From: CBDDLD01 sp965230605
GTDB taxonomy: Bacteria > Bacteroidota > Bacteroidia > Flavobacteriales > Flavobacteriaceae
DNA length: 64,000 nt
Reading direction: 5' to 3'
Assembly: GCA_965230605.1 (NCBI GenBank)
Contig: CBDDLD010000004.1
Span: 3,100,001 to 3,164,000, forward strand
The notes beneath the pieces are model-generated. The model was not told the origin of the DNA. It did not search any database and saw only the letters and a list, made by a program, of their open reading frames with translations. Of this stretch, positions 33,895 through 43,016 are shown piece after piece; position 1 is the stretch's first letter; each line of letters begins with the position of its first letter. The translations under genes and the position numbers were made by a program.

Positions 33895-35180
33895 CGCTTC
33901 ATCTTCAAAATCACATTTGTTAATACAAAGCTAACTAATGCAGGCAAGACCCAACCAAAACTATAATTAGCCAGAGGGATATAACTCATTATCGTTTTTA
34001 ATTCATCACTATGATATAAGAATTGTATTGCGTCAGGAATGCTGAATAATAAAGTAGTCCATACTACAATTTTAAACACCCATTTAGAGCTTAATTGCTC
34101 TGATAATACATTTAAGAAGATGAGTATAATTGTAATTGGATAAACACACAACAACACAGGGATTGCAATATGAATAATGGTCCCAAAGTCTAATTGCCCA
34201 ACAACAATACCTGCTACACTTCCAATGATAGCTGTTATGATATAAGCATTTTGTGATCCTTTAAATACGCCCTTAAAGTAGTCCGCAGCACCTGCTACAA
34301 TACCAACCGCAGTTGTAAAACATGCCAAAGCAATAAGAATACTCAATACTGTATTTCCAAAGTTTCCAAGTGCAGATATACTAATCCCTCTAAGAAGATT
34401 GGCACGTTGCATATCATTACTTAGTGTTTGATCTATACTTATTTCTGAACCATAAAAAGCACCAATAGATATGAGTCCTGCATAAATTACAAAAAGTCCT
34501 AGTCCGGCAATTATACCAGATTTTTTTATAATTGTTTTCTTCTCTTCATAAGACTGTTCTTTGTTATAATTTAAGGATACTATAACTACAGCACCAACAA
34601 CAATAGCTCCAATAGCATCAAACGTTTGATACCCTTCTAGAATACCGCTCACAAAAGGCACGTCAAATTGCGTTGGTTCTGTGATCATACTGCTAGAGAA
34701 TAATCCTATTCCTATAACCATTAATAGCATTATGACAATAAGTGGTGTTAAGAACTTCCCTATAATACTGAGTATCTTAGATCGGTTTAAAACAAAAACA
34801 AGTACTAGAGCAAAATAGATCGCACTTGTTAATAACGAATCTGTTCCAAAGAAAGGATGAATGGCGATCTCGTGAGTAGCTGCTGCTGTTCTTGGTGAAG
34901 GAATAATTATTGAAATAATATAGATAACAACACAGAATACCATACTGAAAATTGGGGACACTTTCTTTCCAAAATCATACATGGTGCCTTGTAATTTGGC
35001 ATGGGCCATAATTCCAAAAATAGGGATGATCACCGCAGGGATTATAAAAGCTATTGTCACCCATATCCATTGTTCACCTGCATTATATCCTAAGAGGGGT
35101 GGTAATAAAAGATTGCCTGCCCCAAAGAATAAAGAAAACAAGGCAAAACTTGTAATTAGAAGTTGCTTGGATTTGTTCAA
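33891..35180 (-). CDS. brnQ: Branched-chain amino acid transport system II carrier protein
   Basis: 429 residues with twelve hydrophobic helices. N-terminal LFSLFFGAGNLLLPPLLG, ISIIIPSPRTAAATHEIA and the internal VVSLNYNK segments are typical of LIVCS-family carriers that import Leu, Ile and Val with sodium or protons. The start is TTG at 35180, immediately after the TAA of the upstream serine hydrolase gene, so it may be translated by coupling. Overlaps the marR stop by 4 bases on the other strand. Confidence 0.93.
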   Translation of the reverse strand: MNKSKQLLITSFALFSLFFGAGNLLLPPLLGYNAGEQWIWVTIAFIIPAVIIPIFGIMAHAKLQGTMYDFGKKVSPIFSMVFCVVIYIISIIIPSPRTAAATHEIAIHPFFGTDSLLTSAIYFALVLVFVLNRSKILSIIGKFLTPLIVIMLLMVIGIGLFSSSMITEPTQFDVPFVSGILEGYQTFDAIGAIVVGAVVIVSLNYNKEQSYEEKKTIIKKSGIIAGLGLFVIYAGLISIGAFYGSEISIDQTLSNDMQRANLLRGISISALGNFGNTVLSILIALACFTTAVGIVAGAADYFKGVFKGSQNAYIITAIIGSVAGIVVGQLDFGTIIHIAIPVLLCVYPITIILIFLNVLSEQLSSKWVFKIVVWTTLLFSIPDAIQFLYHSDELKTIMSYIPLANYSFGWVLPALVSFVLTNVILKMKR

Positions 35181-36731
35181 TTATTTGGTTTTTATAAGTT
35201 CGAGATCGTGAAAGTCAAAACTAAAATCGGTAATTGGTGCTATAAATTTCATAGTGGCTTTAGTTACATTTCCTTCTTCATCAAAGGTAAATTGTACAAA
35301 CACATCTGCGTCATAACTTCTATCATTCCACTTAGCAACATAAGTGGTAGAATTATACGGTAGAAGTTCGCCAAATAGTCTCGGTGATCTCACACAATTA
35401 ATAGTGTAACCATTACCGTTATGACCTATCTTTACGTCACCAAACCAGTTGTCTGTATATGTGCCAGTAATCTGAGAAGGTTTTGGAAGGCCTTTGTTAT
35501 TTTTAGCATTAGCTACTTTAGTATAAACTGCTTTTTTTATACTGTCATTGTATTTTAAATAATTTGCGTTTCGTTCTCCAAGATTTTTAAGCCAATTTCT
35601 ATTAGGATATTCTAAATAACTATCCTTGATAGTATTTGTTATGGTCGTAAATGCCGAACCGTTCATTTGATTTGTTAAGACGACTATAGCCAGATCAAGC
35701 TCTGGAATCATAGTAAACTGAGTTACAGTTCCAATCAAGCCCCCTGTATGATACACTTGTTTATACCCTCCTTTTACATCGGTTACAAACCAGCCCAAAC
35801 CATAGCCTCTGAAATTAGAATCGTACCAATCTCCTGGTCGTACACGAAGCGGTGTCTGTAATTGCCACAGCTCATGAAATTGCTGCTTACTCAATAAGCG
35901 TTCTCCTTTTTCAGTAACAGCATCATTCATTAAAAATTTAGCCCAAGTTAGCATATCTGTTACATTGCTTACTATTCCACCGGCAGCATTAGCTGTTTCA
36001 CTCCAATCATGAGGAATTTGGATAACCTTACCTTCAGCTCTGGTATGCGCATCAATAATATTAGACTTGTCCTTTACTCTATTGTATGACGCTTTACTGT
36101 TTATCATTCCAACAGGTTTCATAATCCTGTTTTCTACAAACTCCTCCCATGTCATCCCACTGACACGCTTCAATACTTCCCCAGCAATAATGAACATGTT
36201 ATTATTATATTGAAATGTACTTCTGAATGAACTTTCTGGTTTTAGGTGACGAACATTTTTAATAACATCTTTAACGGCAAAATCACTGCCTTCAGGAAAG
36301 AACATTAAGTCACCTGCTCCTAATCCTAAACCACTTCTATGAGTTACCAAGTCTCTAACTGTAAATTCCTCGGTAACCCAAGGATCGTGGAGTTGAAACT
36401 CAGGAATATATTTCCGCACTTTATCATCCCAGTTTAGTTTACCTTCATCAATAAGCATTGCCAGAGCAAAGCATGTAAACCCTTTGCTATTTGAGGCAAC
36501 ACCAACCATTGTGTTGGCGTTCATTGGTTGTTTATTAGTGAGTGACCTCACTCCATGCCCTTTAGCATAGATTACTTCACCATCTTTTATAATCCCAACG
36601 GATATTCCTGGAACATCGAAAGTGGTTAATGTCTCTTTAACGAGTTCATCTAAATTAGCTTCTTGTATTTGTGCTTTACAAAAGACAATAGAAAAGCCAA
36701 ATAGTATAATAAAAAATGTGTGCTTTAACAT
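35181..36731 (-). CDS. Secreted serine hydrolase (beta-lactamase class C / PBP-like family) with DUF3471-type tail
   Basis: 516 residues. Signal peptide ends at FCKAQ (residue 21). Catalytic motifs: SNSK (SxxK) in VGVASNSKGFTCFA near residue 82, YNNN (YxN) and HTGG in VYHTGGLIGT. The last ~100 residues resemble DUF3471 (ITGTYTDNWFGDVKIGHNG). Probable periplasmic or surface esterase, peptidase or beta-lactam-interacting enzyme; the true substrate is not evident. Shares its transcript with brnQ directly downstream. Confidence 0.9.
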   Translation of the reverse strand: MLKHTFFIILFGFSIVFCKAQIQEANLDELVKETLTTFDVPGISVGIIKDGEVIYAKGHGVRSLTNKQPMNANTMVGVASNSKGFTCFALAMLIDEGKLNWDDKVRKYIPEFQLHDPWVTEEFTVRDLVTHRSGLGLGAGDLMFFPEGSDFAVKDVIKNVRHLKPESSFRSTFQYNNNMFIIAGEVLKRVSGMTWEEFVENRIMKPVGMINSKASYNRVKDKSNIIDAHTRAEGKVIQIPHDWSETANAAGGIVSNVTDMLTWAKFLMNDAVTEKGERLLSKQQFHELWQLQTPLRVRPGDWYDSNFRGYGLGWFVTDVKGGYKQVYHTGGLIGTVTQFTMIPELDLAIVVLTNQMNGSAFTTITNTIKDSYLEYPNRNWLKNLGERNANYLKYNDSIKKAVYTKVANAKNNKGLPKPSQITGTYTDNWFGDVKIGHNGNGYTINCVRSPRLFGELLPYNSTTYVAKWNDRSYDADVFVQFTFDEEGNVTKATMKFIAPITDFSFDFHDLELIKTK

Positions 36732-36754
36732 TAGAGTTTGTTTAATGAATGTCT

Positions 36755-36762
36755 CAAATATA
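36755..36762 (-). promoter_or_regulatory. -7 promoter element of the serine hydrolase-brnQ unit
   Basis: Minus strand reads TATATTTG, an exact TAnnTTTG match, 24 bases before the ATG at 36731. Confidence 0.55.
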
Positions 36763-36785
36763 ATAAATACTTATACAGATTTAAT

Positions 36786-36814
36786 TTGCTACAAGCTCTT
36801 AGTAATTATCTTTG
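36786..36814 (+). promoter_or_regulatory. Promoter of the alpha/beta hydrolase gene
   Basis: TTG (36786-36788), 18-base spacer, TATCTTTG (36807-36814). The ATG at 36821 is only 6 bases after the -7 element, so the transcript probably starts at or next to the start codon. Confidence 0.65.
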
Positions 36815-36820
36815 CCGTTT

Positions 36821-37600
36821 ATGGCTTTAAAATACAAAGGGATACGAATAAATTATAACGATGAAGGAACCGGTAGTGTTATTGTATTATTACATGGGTT
36901 CTTGGAAAGTATCCATATGTGGGATGATTTGGCAGCCGAGCTATGTAACGATTATCGTATTATAAGGATAGATTTATTAGGTCATGGAGAAACAGGTTGT
37001 ATTGGTTATATCCATACTATGGAAGATATGGCAGACGCGGTTTATACGGTATTAAACCATTTAAACGTTGGTAAAGCCAGCTTCATAGGACATTCTATGG
37101 GAGGCTATGTTGCTTTAGAGCTTGCAAAAAAAGTACCTCAGCTTTTTAAAAGTTTGTGTTTAATGAATTCTACTTTCGAAAGTGATGATGAAGAACGAAA
37201 GGTAATAAGGACTAGAGCCAATAAAATGGTGCAAGCTAATTTTGAAAATATGGTAAGACTATCTTTTGCTAATTTATTTACACCCAAAAGTAGAGTCTTG
37301 TTTAAAGATGCATTTGAGCATGCATTACAATTAGCACTACAAACACCATTACAAGGTTATATTGCTGCGCAAGAAGGAATGAAGATACGACAAGATCATT
37401 TTGAATTATACAGTCAACTGAAGTCTAGAAAATTAATTATTATAGGAAAAAAGGATCCTGTTGTAAATGGTGATGCCATTATTTCTAAAATAGAAAATAC
37501 AGATATTGACTATGTAGAATTTTCAGAAGGTCATATGAGTCATATAGAAAATAAATCAGAATTATCTTACAATATAAAGCATTTTATCGAAAACTTATGA
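36821..37600 (+). CDS. Alpha/beta hydrolase fold protein
   Basis: 259 residues from ATG at 36821; an upstream TTG at 36812 lies inside the promoter -7 element and is unlikely. Conserved features: oxyanion region VLLHGFLES, nucleophile elbow GHSMGG, acid IIGKKDPVV and the C-terminal catalytic His in EGHMSHIEN. No signal peptide, so a cytoplasmic esterase or lyase-like enzyme of unknown substrate. Confidence 0.9.
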   Translation: MALKYKGIRINYNDEGTGSVIVLLHGFLESIHMWDDLAAELCNDYRIIRIDLLGHGETGCIGYIHTMEDMADAVYTVLNHLNVGKASFIGHSMGGYVALELAKKVPQLFKSLCLMNSTFESDDEERKVIRTRANKMVQANFENMVRLSFANLFTPKSRVLFKDAFEHALQLALQTPLQGYIAAQEGMKIRQDHFELYSQLKSRKLIIIGKKDPVVNGDAIISKIENTDIDYVEFSEGHMSHIENKSELSYNIKHFIENL

Positions 37601-37657
37601 CGATAAACGTAATTAGTATGATTTTTTTTCTAAGTTTAGGCTCCTAATCTACCACGC

Positions 37658-37921
37658 ATGAAAAAAACTACTTTTCCCCTAACGTCTAGTAAACTCTACT
37701 GCAGCTTTTTTGGCCATGATTATGAAATGACAAAGAAAGTTACTAACCATGTTAAAGAATACACTTGTAAACGTTGTAAGAAACAACTAACAACTAACAG
37801 TAATGGTCGTTTAATTGAGCTAACCCCCAAATACCAAGAGATAAATTCAACTTTAGAGAAGATTTATAACCGAAGAATGATGCGTTTAAAGCAGAAATCT
37901 CTCACTTCATCGATTTATTAA
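37658..37921 (+). CDS. Mini zinc-ribbon-like protein, paralogue A
   Basis: 87 residues. Core: CSFFGHDYE, a variable strand, then VKEYTCKRCKKQLTTNSNGRL, then helix (LTPKYQEINSTLEKIYNRRMMRLKQ). Cysteines in CxxFGHD plus CxxC could bind one zinc ion as a small ribbon. Preceded by a -7-like TAAGTTTA at 37631-37638. Two further paralogues occur at 38010-38240 and 42293-42529. No function known. Confidence 0.7.
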   Translation: MKKTTFPLTSSKLYCSFFGHDYEMTKKVTNHVKEYTCKRCKKQLTTNSNGRLIELTPKYQEINSTLEKIYNRRMMRLKQKSLTSSIY

Positions 37922-38009
37922 TTGTTGATAATGTGTTAATAACTGATTTTTATATCTTTAGAATCCTATAGCTAAACTATAATTAACCCTCTAAAGATCG
38001 TCAGTTAAA

Positions 38010-38240
38010 ATGAAAAATGTTTACTGCTCAGTTTTTGGTCATGATTACAGAGTGACTAGAGAAGTAACTTACCATGTTAAGGAGTACAAATGTAAACGTT
38101 GTAATTCTGAAGTTACTACAGATTGTAACGGAAATCTTATCCCCCTCACCAAGAAATTTAAAGAAATTAATTCTGTGCTCAACCGAGTTCACATGAAACG
38201 ATTAGAAAGAAGCCAAAAAATTCTTATGGTTGACTATTAA
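38010..38240 (+). CDS. Mini zinc-ribbon-like protein, paralogue B
   Basis: 76 residues, very similar to paralogue A: YCSVFGHDYRVTREVTYHVK, KCKRCNSEVTTDCNGNLIPLT and a basic helical tail. A -7-like TATCTTTA lies at 37953-37960. The last 17 bases overlap the end of thiL on the other strand. Confidence 0.7.
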   Translation: MKNVYCSVFGHDYRVTREVTYHVKEYKCKRCNSEVTTDCNGNLIPLTKKFKEINSVLNRVHMKRLERSQKILMVDY

Positions 38241-39276
38241 AAGACGACCATCCTTGAGCTTTAATTGGAATTCGTTCTTCTGCACGCGTTATTAAGTGCA
38301 TCCCTTTCTCCTGCCCTGTAATATAACCTATAACAGTTAAATCCGGATTAGCTTTAATCTTCGGATAATCTTCTTGTGCAATCGTCATTAATAACTCATA
38401 ATCCTCACCTCCATTAATTGCAATAGTTGTACTGTCTATATCAAATTCTTCACAGGTTGATATTACTTGTGGGTCTAAAGGAATTTTATTTTCGTAAAGA
38501 TCTACACCAACCTTACTATGTTTACACAAGTGCATAATCTCAGATGACAAGCCATCGCTTATATCTATCATACTCGTAGGTACTACATCTAGTTTTTCTA
38601 AAAGTTCAACAATATCCTTACGAGCTTCAGGCTTTAACTGCCTTTCTACAATATAAGTATACATAGATAAGTCAGGCTGATTGTTTGGGTTTACTTTGTA
38701 GACTTCCTTCTCACGTTCTAATACTTGTAACCCCATATAAGCACCACCTAGATCTCCGGTAACTATCAAAAGATCATTGGCCTTAGCGCCTTTTCTAAAC
38801 ACTGCTTTATTGCTGTCAACTATACCTATTGCAGTGACTGAAATGACTAACCCTGAAGTTGAAGATGTTGTATCCCCACCAACAACATCAACACCATATA
38901 ATTCTGCAGCAGTATGAATTCCTGAATATAACTCTTCTAAAGCCTCAACCGGAAAACGATTAGATACAGCAATAGAAACTGTAACCTGAGTAGCCTTAGC
39001 ATTCATAGCATAAATATCAGAGAGATTTACAATAACTGCTTTATACCCTAAATGTTTTAATGGCATGTAGCTAAGATCAAAATGTACGCCTTCGACTAAA
39101 AGGTCTGTGCTAACAACCACTTTGCTTTTACCAAAATCTAATAGTGCAGCATCATCACCAATACCTTTAATTGTAGATTTTTGTTTAATCTTAAAGTTAT
39201 GAGTAAGGTGATCTATAAGACCAAATTCTCCATATTGACTTATAGGTGTGCGTTGTGGATTTTTATCTTCTAACAT
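38224..39276 (-). CDS. thiL: Thiamine-monophosphate kinase
   Basis: 350 residues, AIR synthase/ThiL fold. N-terminal GEFGLIDHL, GIGDDAALL, VSTDLLVEGVHFD, then GGDTTSS, VTGDLGGAYMGL and SMIDISDGLSSEIMHLC. It phosphorylates thiamine monophosphate to thiamine diphosphate with ATP. Monocistronic. The -7 element TACTTTTG ends 4 bases before the ATG, suggesting a leaderless or nearly leaderless mRNA. Confidence 0.95.
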   Translation of the reverse strand: MLEDKNPQRTPISQYGEFGLIDHLTHNFKIKQKSTIKGIGDDAALLDFGKSKVVVSTDLLVEGVHFDLSYMPLKHLGYKAVIVNLSDIYAMNAKATQVTVSIAVSNRFPVEALEELYSGIHTAAELYGVDVVGGDTTSSTSGLVISVTAIGIVDSNKAVFRKGAKANDLLIVTGDLGGAYMGLQVLEREKEVYKVNPNNQPDLSMYTYIVERQLKPEARKDIVELLEKLDVVPTSMIDISDGLSSEIMHLCKHSKVGVDLYENKIPLDPQVISTCEEFDIDSTTIAINGGEDYELLMTIAQEDYPKIKANPDLTVIGYITGQEKGMHLITRAEERIPIKAQGWSSFNSQP

Positions 39277-39280
39277 GCTG

Positions 39281-39288
39281 CAAAAGTA
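39281..39288 (-). promoter_or_regulatory. -7 promoter element of thiL
   Basis: Minus strand reads TACTTTTG, an exact TAnnTTTG match, with 4 bases between it and the ATG at 39276. Confidence 0.6.
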
Positions 39289-39390
39289 TTACGGTTTTCT
39301 TAAATACTAAAGTGAAAACCATTGTTAATCTTCATTGTTATGACTAGCATATGCTTTTTTTAATGTAAATTGCTAAAAAAATTGTTTACC

Positions 39391-40836
39391 ATGGACTTAA
39401 GATTGAAGTACCTACTCATCATCTTATGCTGCTTTTTTATAGCATGTTCCGATGACGATAATGGCAATCCTGCAAATACAGACTCCGATAATGATACCAT
39501 TGTTAATAGTTCAGATAATTGCCCTGACACTGCAAATCAAGATCAATTAGATACCGATAATGATGGCGTTGGTGATGCCTGTGATGACGATGATGACAAC
39601 GATGGTGTCCCAGATACTACCGATAATTGTCCATTAGTTGCTAACCCTGGTCAGGAAGATGCAGATAATGATGGTATTGGTGATGTTTGTGACAATGATC
39701 TTGTTGCTTTTACGCCTCAATTCCCATGTGAAAATGGAATGGCTGGTATATATCCATGTAACGGTTATGATTTGATGGGCCATATCCCAATTGAAGATCT
39801 TGGTGGAGCCGGAGCTGAAGGTAACGACTCATGGGGTTGGACAGATCCGGACAATGGTAACGAATATGCTTTAGTGTGTACAACAGAAGGAACAGCGTTT
39901 GTAGATATCACAGACCCTACAGATCCAATTCTGTTAGGCACACTGCCAACGGCTACTTTTTCTAGTGATTGGAGAGATATTAAAACCTATAATAATCACG
40001 CCTTTATTGTAAGTGAAGCCCCAGGTCATGGAATGCAGGTTTTTGATCTTACTAGACTAAGAAACGTAGCTAACCCCCCTCAAACGTTTGCCGCTGATGC
40101 CAATTACAATGAGTTTGGAAACGCACACAATATTGTTATTAACGAAGATTCTGGATATGCCTATGTGGTAGGATCAGACACCTTCAGTGGAGGACCTCAC
40201 TTTGTTAATATACAGAACCCAACAATGCCAACAGCTGCCGGAGGATATGAAGATGATGCGTATTCACACGATGCCCAAGTCGTAACTTATACTGGTCCAG
40301 ATTCAGATTATACAAATAGTGAAATTTACATCGGAAGTAATGAAGATGTTGTTGTGATTATTGATGTTTCTGACAAAGCTAATCCTGTACAGATTTCTAC
40401 TATAGACTACAGTAACATTGGATATACACATCAGGGGTGGTTTACGGAAGACATGCAATACTTCCTTTTAGGTGATGAAGTTGATGAAATAGACTTTGGC
40501 CTTAATTCTAGAACCATAGTTTTTGACTTTTCAGATTTAGATAACCCTGCGTTTCATATGAATTATTCAGGCCCAACAGCAGCTATAGATCACAATGGTT
40601 ATGTTGTAGGCAATCGCTTTTATGTAGCCAACTATTCTGCAGGCGTTAGAGCAATTGATATTTCTGGTTTAGATGGTAATATCATGACCGAAGTTGGATT
40701 TTTTGATACTTACCCAATAGATGATGATACAGATTTTCATGGTGCTTGGAATATATATCCATTCTTTGAAAGCGGTCATATCGTTGTAAGTGATATTGAA
40801 GGAGGCTTATTTATAATCAGGGAAAGTATTAACTAA
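39391..40836 (+). CDS. Choice-of-anchor B family lipoprotein with thrombospondin-type-3 calcium repeats
   Basis: 481 residues from ATG at 39391; TTG at 39370 would put extra charged residues before the leader. Lipobox ...CCFFIAC (Cys19). Residues about 25-100 are TSP3-type repeats (DTDNDGVGDACDDDDDNDGVPD) that bind calcium. Then a repeat propeller domain (PCENGMAGIYPCNGYDLMGHI... DWRDIKTYNNHAFIVSE, GHGMQVFDL, HNIVINEDSGYAYVVG) typical of choice-of-anchor B proteins. Surface-exposed, function unknown; adjacent to another propeller lipoprotein 14 bases downstream. Confidence 0.85.
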   Translation: MDLRLKYLLIILCCFFIACSDDDNGNPANTDSDNDTIVNSSDNCPDTANQDQLDTDNDGVGDACDDDDDNDGVPDTTDNCPLVANPGQEDADNDGIGDVCDNDLVAFTPQFPCENGMAGIYPCNGYDLMGHIPIEDLGGAGAEGNDSWGWTDPDNGNEYALVCTTEGTAFVDITDPTDPILLGTLPTATFSSDWRDIKTYNNHAFIVSEAPGHGMQVFDLTRLRNVANPPQTFAADANYNEFGNAHNIVINEDSGYAYVVGSDTFSGGPHFVNIQNPTMPTAAGGYEDDAYSHDAQVVTYTGPDSDYTNSEIYIGSNEDVVVIIDVSDKANPVQISTIDYSNIGYTHQGWFTEDMQYFLLGDEVDEIDFGLNSRTIVFDFSDLDNPAFHMNYSGPTAAIDHNGYVVGNRFYVANYSAGVRAIDISGLDGNIMTEVGFFDTYPIDDDTDFHGAWNIYPFFESGHIVVSDIEGGLFIIRESIN

Positions 40837-40850
40837 TTATCAAACTGATT

Positions 40851-42191
40851 ATGAACCCTAATAAACTTATAATCTTCCTACTCCCAGTCTTGCTATGGAC
40901 TTGCGATTCTGATGATGATTCAATAGATGATGGCAGTTTCAAAGGCATTGCAGAATGGGCCAGAACTTTTGGAGGATCGGATGCGGACTTCGGATTTTCT
41001 CTACTAGAAACCAATGATGGTAATATTGCTATACTAGGTTACACATCTAGTACGGATGGTGACATTATAGATAAAACACTCAATGTAAATGATTATTGGC
41101 TGACCAAAGTTGATATTGACGGAAACCTGCTTTGGAATAAAACCTATGGCGGTTCTGGTGATGATAGAGGCCGAAAACTAATTCAAACCAATGATGGCGG
41201 TTTTGCTATGGCCGGATATAGCATGAGTAGTGATGGAGACGGTAGCAATAATGAAGGTTTTCATGATAACTGGATTGTTAAAACCGATGCTGATGGAACT
41301 ATACAATGGGAAAACAGCTTTGGCTTTTCCGGACACGATCATGCTTATGCATTACTGCAGACTGATGACAGTGGTTATTTTATGGCTGGATTTTTAGATG
41401 TCACCTCATCAGGAGGTGCCGGAAACACCAACAGAAGTGCCAATATTTCTTCTAGAAGACATGGTACGGGCGAATTTTGGTGCCACCGATTAGATGCTCA
41501 AGGCAATGTTATATGGCAACGTTACTTTGGAGGCACTAATAACGATAGAGCGTTTGATGTGCTTCAATCCAATGATGGTGGTTTTATAGTTACCGGTTAC
41601 TCAGAAAGTGATGACTTCGATATCACAGATGGTCGAGGAACCTACGACTATTGGGTCTTAAAACTAAGTGCATCAGGGGATCTTTTATGGCAAAAATCTT
41701 TTGGAGGTACCGGGATAGATCAGTCTAGAGCTATTATAAAAACTGATGATAACGCTTACATTGTTGTAGGAAATTCATTTAGTGATGATGTTGACATCAA
41801 CAATAATCTTGGAAGTTCAGATTTTTGGCTCATTAAGATTAGTGATGAGGGTAATATTATATGGAAGCATAACTATGGCGGCTCAGATTTTGATTACGCT
41901 ACTAATATTAGATCATCGGTAGATGGCTATGTAGTCTGTGGTTATAGTAAAAGTAATAACCATGACCTTAGCATAAATTATGGTGATAATGATTTTTGGG
42001 TAATGAAAATTGATGAGAGTGGAAATCTAATCTGGCAAAAGAATTTTGGAGGAAGCGGATTGGATTTAGCACATGATGTCATAGAAACAACTACAGGTCA
42101 TATCTATGTTGTTGGAGAAACTGAAAGTAATGATTATGATATCACTGAAAACAAAGGCATGAAAGATTTACTTTTGGTAAAAATTAGATAG
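40851..42191 (+). CDS. Lipoprotein with seven tandem propeller-like repeats
   Basis: 446 residues. Leader with lipobox LLWTC (Cys18). Seven repeats of about 55-60 residues follow, each with a FGGSxxDxGxxL start, an L/QTNDGGF-VAGYS strand, then WxxKxDxxGNLxWQ (for example NKTYGGSGDDRGRKLI, QRYFGGTNNDRAFDVL, QKSFGGTGIDQSRAII, QKNFGGSGLDLAHDVI). Seven units suggest a seven-bladed propeller. Same transcript as the choice-of-anchor B gene. No catalytic motif seen. Confidence 0.8.
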   Translation: MNPNKLIIFLLPVLLWTCDSDDDSIDDGSFKGIAEWARTFGGSDADFGFSLLETNDGNIAILGYTSSTDGDIIDKTLNVNDYWLTKVDIDGNLLWNKTYGGSGDDRGRKLIQTNDGGFAMAGYSMSSDGDGSNNEGFHDNWIVKTDADGTIQWENSFGFSGHDHAYALLQTDDSGYFMAGFLDVTSSGGAGNTNRSANISSRRHGTGEFWCHRLDAQGNVIWQRYFGGTNNDRAFDVLQSNDGGFIVTGYSESDDFDITDGRGTYDYWVLKLSASGDLLWQKSFGGTGIDQSRAIIKTDDNAYIVVGNSFSDDVDINNNLGSSDFWLIKISDEGNIIWKHNYGGSDFDYATNIRSSVDGYVVCGYSKSNNHDLSINYGDNDFWVMKIDESGNLIWQKNFGGSGLDLAHDVIETTTGHIYVVGETESNDYDITENKGMKDLLLVKIR

Positions 42192-42292
42192 CTAACAGTC
42201 TTACTTATTGCATTTCATCGAAAATATTTACTTTTTAACGTTGGTTTTATAAGATTTGAGTACATTACATGTCCCAAATTTTATTAACCTAC

Positions 42293-42529
42293 ATGAAAAC
42301 TACTACAACTAACCAAGCGTTGTCCTGTGCTATTTTTGGCCATAACTTTTTTAAGTCAGACCAAAATCCCAATCAATTAGTTTGTGCTCATTGTAACATC
42401 ACAGTACAAACAGATGCTCAGGGTAATTTTGATGAGTCTGGAATAACCAATAAAAATGTGCAAACTACATTAAGACGATTATTTCTTCTTAAGCGTCGTA
42501 TTGAGAAACCATCATTATTATCTGATTAA
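42293..42529 (+). CDS. Mini zinc-ribbon-like protein, paralogue C
   Basis: 78 residues from ATG at 42293, which aligns best with the other two paralogues; an ATG at 42269 would add MSQILLTY. Core CAIFGHNFFKSDQNPNQLVC, AHCNITVQTDAQG and a basic helix (TLRRLFLLKRRIEK). The CxxC is kept and the tail is more divergent. Located directly upstream of the suf operon promoter. Confidence 0.65.
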   Translation: MKTTTTNQALSCAIFGHNFFKSDQNPNQLVCAHCNITVQTDAQGNFDESGITNKNVQTTLRRLFLLKRRIEKPSLLSD

Positions 42530-42613
42530 AATACAACACTTTACCTCTGTTTTTAATTTAAATTCTCCTATAAACAGACCCTATACTATTATATGCTAAT
42601 ATAATGTTAGTAT

Positions 42614-42646
42614 TTGTGGTAAAAGCCTACTTATATCGTATATTTG
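42614..42646 (+). promoter_or_regulatory. Promoter of the suf operon
   Basis: TTG (42614-42616) and TATATTTG (42639-42646, exact TAnnTTTG) with a 22-base spacer, about 30 bases before sufA. No IscR-type palindrome recognised. Confidence 0.55.
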
Positions 42647-42676
42647 CAGTCTATTTAGAACTAATCTGATTAAGAT

Positions 42677-43006
42677 ATGATTAAAGTTTCTGAAACAGCG
42701 AGAGATAAGGTTATAGAACTTATGACTGAAGACGGCTTTAACCCAACATCTGATTACGTTAGAGTTGGAGTTAAAAGCGGTGGATGTTCTGGCCTGTCTT
42801 ACGACCTAAAATTCGATAGCTCAGCAGAAGAGGAAGATAAAGTTTTTGAAGATAATGGTGTAAGAATCATTGTAGACAAACGCAGCTTCCTTTACCTTAT
42901 TGGTACTACTTTAGAATATTCCGGAGGCTTAAATGGTACCGGTTTTGTATTTAATAACCCAAATGCGAATAGAACATGCGGGTGTGGAGAATCGTTCTCT
43001 TTATAA
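42677..43006 (+). CDS. sufA: HesB/IscA-type iron-sulfur assembly protein
   Basis: 109 residues. The three conserved cysteines are present: GGCSGLSY (Cys38) and the C-terminal CGCGESF pair. A-type scaffold or carrier proteins accept clusters from SufBCD and pass them to apo-proteins. First gene of the operon; sufB follows 10 bases later. Confidence 0.93.
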   Translation: MIKVSETARDKVIELMTEDGFNPTSDYVRVGVKSGGCSGLSYDLKFDSSAEEEDKVFEDNGVRIIVDKRSFLYLIGTTLEYSGGLNGTGFVFNNPNANRTCGCGESFSL

Positions 43007-43016
43007 TTAAACAGCT

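Noticed and set aside
39370..39390. TTG start for the choice-of-anchor B protein
   Set aside because: The ATG at 39391 gives a standard lipoprotein leader; the TTG would add a charged extension.
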